Source: Alphaproteobacteria bacterium | Lineage (GTDB): Bacteria; Pseudomonadota; Alphaproteobacteria; Caulobacterales; Caulobacteraceae | Direction: 5' to 3' | Length of the DNA: 5,438 nucleotides | Assembly: GCA_028869395.1 (NCBI GenBank) | Contig: JAGWSE010000340.1 | Coordinates: forward strand, 1 to 5,438 | Part shown: positions 1-5,210 of the stretch, in pieces | How positions within the stretch are numbered: position 1 is the first letter of the stretch | Layout: every line of letters begins with the position of its first letter | Program-made: the position numbers and the translations under genes | The notes under the pieces: model-generated | Databases searched by the model: none | The model's input: only the letters and a program-made list of their open reading frames with translations | Told to the model about the DNA's origin: nothing

Positions 1-493
1 TCGCGACGCAGGGGACCTCCATGGTCTCCTGCCAGATGGTCAGGATCTCTGGCTCGGGATGTCCCCTGGCCTCCTTGGTCGTGGTCGGGAAGAAGGCGCC
101 GAAGGCCACGTAGTCGGCGCCCGCCTCGGCCGCCTCCATGGCGAGGTGACGGCTGTCGTGGCAGGTGACGCCCACGATGCGGTCACGGCCCATCAGCCGA
201 CGGGCCTCGGCGTAGGGCGCATCCTCCTGGCCGATGTGGACGCCGTCGCAGCCGAGTCGGGCGGCGAGGTCCGGGCGGTCGTTCAGGATCAAGGCCACGT
301 CCCGGCTCTGGGCGATCGGCAGGAGCGTGTCGACGGCGGCGGCGATCACCTCGTCGGGCGCGGGCTTGAGGCGCACCTGGAGCGCGGCGACGTCGCCGGC
401 GTCGAGCGCGTGGGCGAGCACGTGTCCGAAGCCCGCGAGATCGTCGAGGCGGGGCGGCGTGATCAGGTAGAGGCGGCAGAGCGGCGGGGCCAT
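1..493 (-). CDS. thiE: Thiamine-phosphate synthase ThiE, N-terminal part (cut by window edge)
   Basis: ThiE is the cytosolic TIM-barrel enzyme that joins HMP-pyrophosphate and thiazole phosphate to give thiamine phosphate. The 164 visible residues show the family motifs in order: QVRLK (39-43), the ILNDR strand (69-73), DGVHIGQED (83-91), GVTCHDS (108-114, where many family members have a GxSxH-type motif) and GAFFPTTTK (132-140, the phosphate/pyrophosphate-binding segment). The ATG at 493 is chosen because an in-frame TGA lies a few codons upstream and an AGGG-like ribosome site precedes it. The C-terminal third, with the last phosphate-binding loops, lies outside the window, so completeness cannot be judged. 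It begins 15 bp after the stop of the small oxidase-subunit gene and is probably co-transcribed with the oxidase genes, at least by read-through. The family call is secure; whether this is the organism's main ThiE is unknown. Confidence 0.93.
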   Translation of the reverse strand, partial: MAPPLCRLYLITPPRLDDLAGFGHVLAHALDAGDVAALQVRLKPAPDEVIAAAVDTLLPIAQSRDVALILNDRPDLAARLGCDGVHIGQEDAPYAEARRLMGRDRIVGVTCHDSRHLAMEAAEAGADYVAFGAFFPTTTKEARGHPEPEILTIWQETMEVPCVA

Positions 494-508
494 GGGCGCC
501 CTAGATCA

Positions 509-658
509 TCATCTGAGCAGGGCCTTCAAGAGGTAGGCTGCGCCGGCGGTGGCGAATGCGCTGCCGAAAGCGAGGCTCCAGAACCAGGCGAGCCGCTTCC
601 AAAGCGGCCGACGGGGCGCGTCGGTCTCGGGCGGCGGCTCAATGATAGAGCTGAGCAT
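509..658 (-). CDS. Small single-helix bd-oxidase subunit, CydX-like (DUF2474 type)
   Basis: This 49-residue protein is a likely small membrane subunit of the bd-type quinol oxidase encoded just upstream. A proline/acid-rich N-terminus (residues 1-17) is followed by the basic-aromatic motif RPLWKRLAW (17-25), one hydrophobic helix (about 24-46) and a short basic end (LLKALLR). The 'PLW+RL.W' pattern before a single helix is what I remember of the DUF2474 proteins that follow CIO-type cydAB; they play a role comparable to CydX of E. coli, which stabilises the hemes. Its ATG lies inside the cydB end (20-bp overlap, +1 frame) and has a good ribosome site, AAGGTGG, 6 nt upstream, so translational coupling is likely. 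The family assignment is from motif memory and position. It is short enough to be missed by automatic annotation. Confidence 0.8.
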   Translation of the reverse strand: MLSSIIEPPPETDAPRRPLWKRLAWFWSLAFGSAFATAGAAYLLKALLR

Positions 659-1670
659 CCGCCCCCACCTTGCCGCGGAAGATCCAGTAGACCCAGAGGC
701 TGTAGCCGATGATCGCCGGCAGCAGGATCACCGCCCCGACCAGAAGCAAGGCCAGGGTGTTGTCCGGGTTGGCCGCCTGCCGGAAGGTCATGCCGTAGGG
801 CACGATGTCCGGGAAGAAGCCGACGGCCAGGCCGAGATAGCCGGACGCGAAGACGAGGATCGTGCCGACGAACGGCCACAGGTGCGCGCCGCGGCGCAGC
901 GACACCGCCACGATGGCGAGGCCGACGGCCCCCAGCAGGGGGATCGGCAGCTTCGGCGCGAGCTTCGCGATATCGAGCGCGCCGTCGCCCGCCACCCCCC
1001 AGCGCGCCGCGATGGCGGGATGGACCAGCAGGGTAGCCACGCTGACGACGACCAGCAGGACGGCGACGGCCGCGGCGGCGGTCCAGGCCCAGGCGCGGGC
1101 GCGGGCGTGCAGGGCGCCTTCCGTGCGCCAGACGAGCCAGGTCGCGCCAAGCAGCGCGTAACCGGCGACCAGGCCCACCGCCACGATCAGCGAATAGGCG
1201 CTGAACCAGTCGAAGGGCCCGCCCGCGAAGGCCGTCCCGCTGAGCTTCACGCCCTGGATGAAGCCGCCGAGCACCAGGCCTTGGGCGAAGGTGGCGACCA
1301 GCGAGCCGAGCGAGAACGCCGCCGTCCAGAACCGCTTGCCGGCGCGCCGGCCCCGCAGGCGGAACTCGAAGGCCACGCCGCGGAAGATCAGCGCCATCAG
1401 CATCAGGAGGATCGGCACGTAGAGCGCCGGGAACAGCGCCGAATAGGCCAGCGGGAAGGCCGCGAAGAGGCCGCCGCCGCCCAGCACCAGCCAGGTTTCG
1501 TTGCCGTCCCAGACGGGGGCGACCGTGTCCATCATCACGGTCCGCTGTTCGGGCGTCTCGGCGAATGGGAAGAGGATGCCGATGCCCAGGTCGAAGCCGT
1601 CCAGCAGGACGTACATCATCACCCCGATGGCGATTATCCCGGCCCAGACCAGCGGCAGATCGAGGCTCAT
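639..1670 (-). CDS. cydB: Cytochrome bd-type quinol oxidase subunit II (CydB/CioB)
   Basis: Second large subunit of the bd oxidase in the inner membrane, which pairs with CydA to oxidise quinol and reduce oxygen to water. The 343-residue protein has the family start, with helix 1 (about 7-25) running into LLDGFDLGIG (22-31), then the hallmark APVWDGNETW (51-60), a FRGVAFEFR segment (96-104) at the end of the third helix, and further helices to about 330 (FFPDIVPYGMTFRQAANPDN at 285-304 is a loop typical of the family). Length is slightly below the approximately 380 residues of E. coli CydB and usual for CIO-type proteins. The ATG at 1670 overlaps the cydA stop as ATGA, a sign of translational coupling. 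The downstream small gene starts before the cydB stop. Nothing appears truncated or shifted. Confidence 0.97.
   Translation of the reverse strand: MSLDLPLVWAGIIAIGVMMYVLLDGFDLGIGILFPFAETPEQRTVMMDTVAPVWDGNETWLVLGGGGLFAAFPLAYSALFPALYVPILLMLMALIFRGVAFEFRLRGRRAGKRFWTAAFSLGSLVATFAQGLVLGGFIQGVKLSGTAFAGGPFDWFSAYSLIVAVGLVAGYALLGATWLVWRTEGALHARARAWAWTAAAAVAVLLVVVSVATLLVHPAIAARWGVAGDGALDIAKLAPKLPIPLLGAVGLAIVAVSLRRGAHLWPFVGTILVFASGYLGLAVGFFPDIVPYGMTFRQAANPDNTLALLLVGAVILLPAIIGYSLWVYWIFRGKVGADAQLYH
665..671 (-). promoter_or_regulatory. Ribosome binding site of the small oxidase subunit
   Basis: AAGGTGG on the minus strand ends 6 nt before the ATG at 658, inside the coding region of cydB. It fixes the start of the 49-residue gene at 658 and supports its being a real, separately initiated gene rather than an overlapping shadow frame. 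Confidence 0.6.
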
Positions 1671-3073
1671 GGCTCGACCTCGTCAGGCTGGTCGGGCGCG
1701 GCGCCCAGGGCGTAGCCGGGCGGGCGTCCGCGGACCGGCGGCTCGGTGTCAGAAGCCGCCGTGGGCTTCGGACCCTCGGCGATCAGCCGGAAGATGTAGA
1801 CCACGCCGACCGTGAAAATGATCCCGTAGACCACGATGAAGGCGAGCAGAGAGACCGAGACCTGCCCTGCGCCCACGGGCGAGACCGCCTGGTCGGTGCG
1901 CAGAACGCCATAGATGACATAGGGCTGGCGGCCGACCTCGGCGACGATCCAGCCGGCGATCACCGACACGAAGCCGGCGGGGCCCATGATCACCGCCGAG
2001 CGCAGGAACGGCCGCGTCCGCTCCAGCGCGCCCCGCCAGATCAGGAACACGCCCCAGACACCCAGTGCGATCATCGCGAGGCCCAGCCCCACCATCACGC
2101 GGAAGGCCCAGAAGACGATGAACACCGGCGGCCGGTCCTGCGGCGGGAAGGCCTTCAGGCCCTTGATGAACGCGCCGGTCGAACCCGCGGCGATCCAGCT
2201 GCCGAGCTTGGGCGCCTCGACCACGAGGTGGTTCTTCTCCTGCGCGCGGTCGGGCCAGGCGACCACATGGAAGGGCTGGTCCGTGCGGCTTTCCCAGAAG
2301 GCCTCGATGGCGGCGAGCTTGGCGGGCTGGACGGTCAGCACCTGCTTGCCCGACAGGTCGCCGGCGATCAGCTGCAGGGGCGCGACGATGGCGAACATGC
2401 CGATGGCCATCTTCAGCGCGATGGCCGACTCCTCCTCGGCGGGGTCCCGCAGAAGCCGCCAGGCCGAGGCCGCGCCGACCGTCAGCGCGGTGGTGAGATA
2501 GGCGGCCAGCACCATGTGCAGGAAGCGGAACGGGAAGGTCGGCGAGAAGATCACCCGCCACCAGTCGACCGCCCTCAGCGCGCCGTCGGGCAGTCGGGTG
2601 AAGCCGGCGGGGTCCTGCATCCAGCTGTTCGCGGAGATGATCCAGAAGGCCGAGAGCAGGGTCCCGGCGGCGACCAGGGCGGTGGCCGTGAAGTGCAGGC
2701 CCGGCCCGACCTTCCTCCAGCCGAACAGCATCACGCCCAGGAAGCTGGCCTCCAGGAAGAAGGCGGTGAGCACCTCGAAGGCGAGCAGGGGCCCGATCAC
2801 CGGGGACGCTGCGGCGGCGAAGACGCTCCAGTTGGTGCCGAACTGGTAGGACATCACCACCCCGGAGACGACGCCCATCCCGAAGGACAGGGCGAAGATC
2901 TTGATCCAGAACATGTAGAGGTTGCGGAACGCCGGCTTCTTCGCGAGCAGCCACAGGCCTTCCAGCACGGCGAGATAGCTCGCCAGGCCGATGGTGAACG
3001 CCGGGAAGATGATGTGCCACGCGATCGTGAAAGCGAACTGGATGCGCGACAGCAGCAGCGCGTCGAAATCCAT
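1667..3073 (-). CDS. cydA: Cytochrome bd-type quinol oxidase subunit I, short Q-loop / CIO type (CydA/CioA)
   Basis: Heme-bearing catalytic subunit of a proton-motive, non-pumping terminal oxidase in the inner membrane. With the start at 3073 it has 468 residues. Visible key residues, by comparison with remembered E. coli numbering, are: His20 (heme b595 ligand, H19), Glu100 and Glu108 (E99/E107 proton path), Ser141, His186 and Met327 (heme b558 ligands, H186/M393), Lys252 and Glu257 (quinol-site residues), Arg325, Glu379 and Arg382. From Met327 on the numbering is offset by 66, so the Q-loop C-terminal part is shortened: the CIO class, often cyanide-tolerant. The GRQPW motif reads GRQPY (381-385). 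The last ~35 residues are a proline-rich, probably disordered cytosolic tail. An upstream in-frame TTG at 3115 would add 14 residues but is disfavoured: MDFDALLLSR is the usual start and GAGG sits 5 nt before its ATG. First gene of a cydA-cydB-small subunit transcript; cydDC is not in the window. Confidence 0.97.
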   Translation of the reverse strand: MDFDALLLSRIQFAFTIAWHIIFPAFTIGLASYLAVLEGLWLLAKKPAFRNLYMFWIKIFALSFGMGVVSGVVMSYQFGTNWSVFAAAASPVIGPLLAFEVLTAFFLEASFLGVMLFGWRKVGPGLHFTATALVAAGTLLSAFWIISANSWMQDPAGFTRLPDGALRAVDWWRVIFSPTFPFRFLHMVLAAYLTTALTVGAASAWRLLRDPAEEESAIALKMAIGMFAIVAPLQLIAGDLSGKQVLTVQPAKLAAIEAFWESRTDQPFHVVAWPDRAQEKNHLVVEAPKLGSWIAAGSTGAFIKGLKAFPPQDRPPVFIVFWAFRVMVGLGLAMIALGVWGVFLIWRGALERTRPFLRSAVIMGPAGFVSVIAGWIVAEVGRQPYVIYGVLRTDQAVSPVGAGQVSVSLLAFIVVYGIIFTVGVVYIFRLIAEGPKPTAASDTEPPVRGRPPGYALGAAPDQPDEVEP

Positions 3074-3078
3074 GGGCG

Positions 3079-3083
3079 CCTCG
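3079..3083 (-). promoter_or_regulatory. Ribosome binding site deciding the cydA start
   Basis: CGAGG on the minus strand lies 5 nt before the ATG at 3073. The alternative TTG at 3115 has no comparable site, which supports the shorter CydA. Confidence 0.5.
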
Positions 3084-3102
3084 ATGCGCGCGGGCGGACC
3101 GC

Positions 3103-3128
3103 GCGGCTTACTCAAAAGCTAAAGCCGC
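3103..3128. repeat. Inverted repeat GCGGCTT-N12-AAGCCGC upstream of cydA
   Basis: A perfect 7-bp inverted repeat (3103-3109 and 3122-3128) with a 12-nt A/T-rich spacer, starting 30 bp upstream of the cydA ATG. It could be an operator for a dimeric regulator or a hairpin in the cydA leader. It has no T-tract that would make it a terminator. Visible directly in sequence; function is unknown. Confidence 0.45.
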
Positions 3129-3135
3129 AAGTTCG

Positions 3136-3152
3136 GTCGCGAAAGGTGCGAC
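3136..3152. repeat. Inverted repeat GTCGC-N7-GCGAC in the cydA/tspO region
   Basis: A 5-bp inverted repeat (3136-3140, 3148-3152) with a 7-nt spacer. An alternative overlapping pairing, CGGTC (3134-3138) with GACCG (3154-3158), is also possible. Short repeats of this kind are common by chance in GC-rich DNA, so this is weak on its own. Confidence 0.25.
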
Positions 3153-3190
3153 AGACCGCCGCACCCGCCAAAGCTGAGCCGGAACAGAAC

Positions 3191-3213
3191 TGCGGGTCCG
3201 GGGATTTCCCGCA
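3191..3213. repeat. Inverted repeat TGCGGG-N11-CCCGCA upstream of tspO
   Basis: A perfect 6-bp inverted repeat (3191-3196, 3208-3213) with an 11-nt spacer, followed at once by a small palindrome CGCAT-C-ATGCG (3210-3220) that ends 11 bp before the tspO ribosome site. These could form an operator or a leader hairpin for tspO. Function is unknown. Confidence 0.35.
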
Positions 3214-3231
3214 TCATGCGAGGGGAGTCGC

Positions 3232-3236
3232 GGGAG
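3232..3236 (+). promoter_or_regulatory. Ribosome binding site deciding the tspO start
   Basis: GGGAG sits 8 nt before the ATG at 3245. The next in-frame ATG, at 3308, has only a poor GGGG-like site, so the longer product is preferred. Confidence 0.5.
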
Positions 3237-3244
3237 CCTGCCAC

Positions 3245-3805
3245 ATGAAAGCCGGTGGAGCCGTGCGGGGCGCGCTGGACAGCGTCGCCAACAGCCGGGG
3301 CCGTTCGATGCGGCACGTGCTGATCGGCGTCGGCGTCACGGCCGGCGCGGTGGTCGCCTCGGCGCTGATCGCGCGGCGCAATGCGCCCACGCTCGACAAC
3401 CCCGAGGTCTATTCGGACTTCCAGGAGCTCAGGAAGCCGAAGATCCAGCCGCCGAAGGCCGTCTTCTCGCTGGTGTGGCCGCCGTTGTTCCTGGCGCTCA
3501 CCCTATCGGGCGTGCGGATCTGGAACGCGCCCAGGAGCGCGGCGCGCAGCCAGGCGCTGACGCTTTGGGCCTTCGTGCAGGGGCTGAACGCGCTCTGGAT
3601 GGCGTTGGGGCCCAAACGGCTGGGCGGGCAACTCGCCACGGCCACCGCCGCGCTCGGCACCGCGGGCGCCTATGCCTGGCGCGCCCGCAAGGTGGATGCG
3701 CCGGCGGCCAACATGGTCGCCCCCTATGTGGGCTGGATCGGCTTCGCCAATGTGCTGACCGAGGAGCTGTGGCGGAAGAACCCGCCGAAGCCGACGATCC
3801 ACTGA
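3245..3805 (+). CDS. tspO: TspO/MBR family membrane protein (tryptophan-rich sensory protein type)
   Basis: TspO proteins are five-helix membrane proteins related to the mitochondrial benzodiazepine receptor. They bind porphyrins/heme and, in alphaproteobacteria, affect tetrapyrrole- and oxygen-dependent gene control. This 186-residue protein has helix 1 (about 24-42), the family segment LRKPKIQPPKAVFSLVWPPLF (first half at 62-72, ending in VFSLVWPPLF 73-82), helix 2 (about 73-93), VQGLNALWMAL (111-121; family QxxLNxxW), a fourth helix (about 129-145) and APYVGWIGFANVL (159-171; family PYxxWxxFAxxLN). It differs from typical members in lacking the two Trp of KPxWxPPxW (Ile67, Ala72). A start at Met22 (3308) would give 165 residues, nearer the usual length of about 160, but has a weaker ribosome site. 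It is divergent from cydA and ends 4 bp from the opposing small membrane gene. The exact ligand is unknown. Confidence 0.87.
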   Translation: MKAGGAVRGALDSVANSRGRSMRHVLIGVGVTAGAVVASALIARRNAPTLDNPEVYSDFQELRKPKIQPPKAVFSLVWPPLFLALTLSGVRIWNAPRSAARSQALTLWAFVQGLNALWMALGPKRLGGQLATATAALGTAGAYAWRARKVDAPAANMVAPYVGWIGFANVLTEELWRKNPPKPTIH

Positions 3806-3809
3806 GTCT

Positions 3810-4061
3810 CTAGCGTTCCGGCGCGTCCGGGTCGTACGGCTCGTCGTAGCCGTGGTTCGCCGAATAGAAGGCGAGCCACATCAGGAAGCCGGTCAGCGCG
3901 CCGGTGATGATCGCTCCGCCGGCCACATAGGGCCAGATGGGCCCAAGGCTGCGCCATCCCCCGCCGATCTTCGAGGCGTAGAAGAAGGCCCAGCCGGCGA
4001 ACACCGCGAAGCCCGCGAGGCCGAGGAAGGTCAAACCCAGGACGACGGCGTGCTTGCGCAT
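3810..4061 (-). CDS. Small two-helix membrane protein, function unknown
   Basis: I do not recognise this family. From the ATG at 4061 it has 83 residues: a short basic N-terminus (MRKH), a helix at about residues 5-30 rich in Gly/Ala/Phe, a short loop KIGGGWRSLGPIWP (31-44), a second helix (about 44-66) and a highly polar acidic tail NHGYDEPYDPDAPER. The positive start and helix pattern suggest both ends in the cytoplasm. A TTG at 4094 would add 11 residues (MAGRIQIGLAV); neither start has a strong ribosome site, and ATG is preferred because MRKH plus a helix is a natural N-terminus. It follows fba by 47 bp (14 bp from the TTG) with no clear terminator between, so it is probably the last gene of the pgk-fba transcript. 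The membrane-protein pattern and clean fit between neighbours argue for a real gene. Confidence 0.68.
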   Translation of the reverse strand: MRKHAVVLGLTFLGLAGFAVFAGWAFFYASKIGGGWRSLGPIWPYVAGGAIITGALTGFLMWLAFYSANHGYDEPYDPDAPER

Positions 4062-4108
4062 GACGGCAAGACCAATCTGGATCCGGCCCGCCAAGTTCCG
4101 AAGCCTGT

Positions 4109-5194
4109 CTATTCGGCCGCGTGGCGCGTGATGCCGATCTTCGGCGCAAGCTCGCCGGCCGCGTAGCGCTTGGCCATGGCGGACATCGGGATCGGCTTGA
4201 TCTTGCCGGCCCAGCCGGCCGTGCCGAACTCCTCGAACCGCTGCTTGCAGACCGCGCGCATCGCGTCCATCGCCGGCTTCAGGTACTTGCGCGGATCGAA
4301 CTCGCCCGGGTGCTCGGCGAACACCTTGCGGATCGCGCCGGTCATGGCCATCCGGTTGTCGGTATCGATGTTGATCTTGCGCACGCCGTGCTTGATGCCG
4401 CGCTGGATCTCCTCGACCGGAACGCCCCAGGTCTGGGGCATCTCGCCGCCGTACTTGTTGATCACGTCCTGCAGATCCTGCGGCACCGACGAGGAGCCGT
4501 GCATGACGAGGTGGGTGTTCGGCAGCCGGCGGTGGATCTCCTCGATCACGTTCATCGCCAGGACTTCGCCGTCGGGCTTGCGGGTGAACTTGTAGGCGCC
4601 GTGGCTTGTGCCCATGGCGATGGCCAGCGCGTCGACCTCGGTCGCCTTGACGAACTCCACCGCCTGGTCGGGGTCGGTCAGCAGCTTCTCGCGGTCGAGC
4701 TTGCCCTCGAAGCCGTGGCCGTCCTCCTTCTCGCCCATGCCGGTCTCGAGGCTGCCGAGCACGCCGAGTTCGCCCTCGACCGAGGCGCCGACCCAGTGGG
4801 CCATGTCCACGACATTGCGGGTGACCCGGACGTTGTAGTCGTAGTCGGCCGGCGTCTTCGCGTCGGGCATCAGCGAGCCGTCCATCATCACGGAGGTGAA
4901 GCCGTACTGGATGGCGGTGGCGCAGGTCGCCTCGTTGTTCCCGTGGTCCTGGTGCATGCAGATCGGGATGTTCGGGTACATCTCCGCCAGCGCGTCGATC
5001 AGGTGCTTCAGGACGATGTCGTTGGCGTAGGCGCGGGCGCCGCGCGAGGCCTGGATGATCACCGGCGCGTCGCAGGCGTCGGCGGCCTCCAGGATGGCGA
5101 GGCCCTGCTCCATGTTGTTGATGTTGAAGGCCGGCACGCCGTAGCCGTGCTCGGCGGCGTGATCCAGCAGTTGCCTCAGCGTGATGCGGGCCAT
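4109..5194 (-). CDS. fba: Class II (zinc) fructose-bisphosphate aldolase
   Basis: Cytosolic enzyme that reversibly splits fructose 1,6-bisphosphate into glyceraldehyde 3-phosphate and dihydroxyacetone phosphate, in glycolysis and gluconeogenesis (and the Calvin cycle where present). The 361 residues show the class II pattern: GVPAFNINNMEQ (19-30), HQDHGNN (81-87) with catalytic Asp83 and zinc ligand His84, GASVEGELG (136-144) with Glu142, GTSHGAYKF (195-203) with zinc ligand His198, VMHGSSSVP (230-238) with zinc ligand His232 and phosphate-binding Gly-Ser, and KINIDTDNR (273-281) for substrate binding. Length and the GTSHGAYKF form fit the class IIB (CbbA-like) group common in alphaproteobacteria. 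The ATG at 5194 is preceded by GAGGAAA, 7 nt away; longer open sequence upstream overlaps pgk and is not family-like. It follows pgk by 16 bp in what is probably one operon. Confidence 0.98.
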   Translation of the reverse strand: MARITLRQLLDHAAEHGYGVPAFNINNMEQGLAILEAADACDAPVIIQASRGARAYANDIVLKHLIDALAEMYPNIPICMHQDHGNNEATCATAIQYGFTSVMMDGSLMPDAKTPADYDYNVRVTRNVVDMAHWVGASVEGELGVLGSLETGMGEKEDGHGFEGKLDREKLLTDPDQAVEFVKATEVDALAIAMGTSHGAYKFTRKPDGEVLAMNVIEEIHRRLPNTHLVMHGSSSVPQDLQDVINKYGGEMPQTWGVPVEEIQRGIKHGVRKINIDTDNRMAMTGAIRKVFAEHPGEFDPRKYLKPAMDAMRAVCKQRFEEFGTAGWAGKIKPIPMSAMAKRYAAGELAPKIGITRHAAE

Positions 5195-5201
5195 TCCGCG
5201 G

Positions 5202-5208
5202 TTTCCTC
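5202..5208 (-). promoter_or_regulatory. Ribosome binding site of fba
   Basis: GAGGAAA on the minus strand lies 7 nt before the ATG at 5194, within the 16-bp gap after the pgk stop. It excludes the longer in-frame openings that would begin inside pgk (as far up as 5320). Confidence 0.6.
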
Positions 5209-5210
5209 GT

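Larger units (their letters stand above)
3074..3244. promoter_or_regulatory. Divergent control region between cydA and tspO
   Basis: These 171 bp separate the divergent cydA and tspO starts and must hold the promoter(s) for both, unless tspO is transcribed from within cydA. The region contains three inverted repeats (listed separately). I see no convincing sigma-70 -35/-10 pair in either direction; the best on the minus strand is TTTCGC, 17 nt, TAGCTT, which is weak. I also find no FNR/FixK-type TTGAT-N4-ATCAA box. The sequence is slightly richer in A/T around 3108-3124 than its surroundings, a plausible place for promoter melting or a regulator. The role is inferred from gene arrangement. 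Confidence 0.55.

Noticed and set aside
59..712. 217-codon plus-strand open frame over thiE and the small oxidase gene
   Set aside because: Antisense shadow. The minus strand carries ThiE motifs and a ribosome-site-supported small subunit.
549..1715. 388-codon plus-strand open frame antisense to cydB
   Set aside because: Composition is Arg/Gly/Glu/Gln-rich with no recognisable domain or membrane pattern. The minus strand encodes a clear CydB with all family motifs.
3074..3115. Extended CydA start at TTG 3115
   Set aside because: It adds 14 non-family residues, lacks a ribosome site and would run through the inverted repeat. The ATG at 3073 has GAGG and gives the usual N-terminus.
3074..3244. 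FNR/FixK (TTGAT-N4-ATCAA) operator for the oxidase
   Set aside because: Read on both strands; the nearest candidate (TTTTGAGTAAG on the minus strand) lacks the second half-site.
1565..3805. Very long plus-strand open frame running antisense through cydA into tspO (746 codons)
   Set aside because: Only its last 186 codons look like a protein (TspO). The rest is low-complexity Arg/Asp/Gly/His/Glu-rich sequence opposite well-conserved CydA, as expected in GC-rich DNA where antisense stops are rare.
4098..4116. CCGAA-N9-TTCGG as a terminator after fba
   Set aside because: Only five pairs with a 9-nt loop spanning the stop codon and no T-tract; too weak to call.
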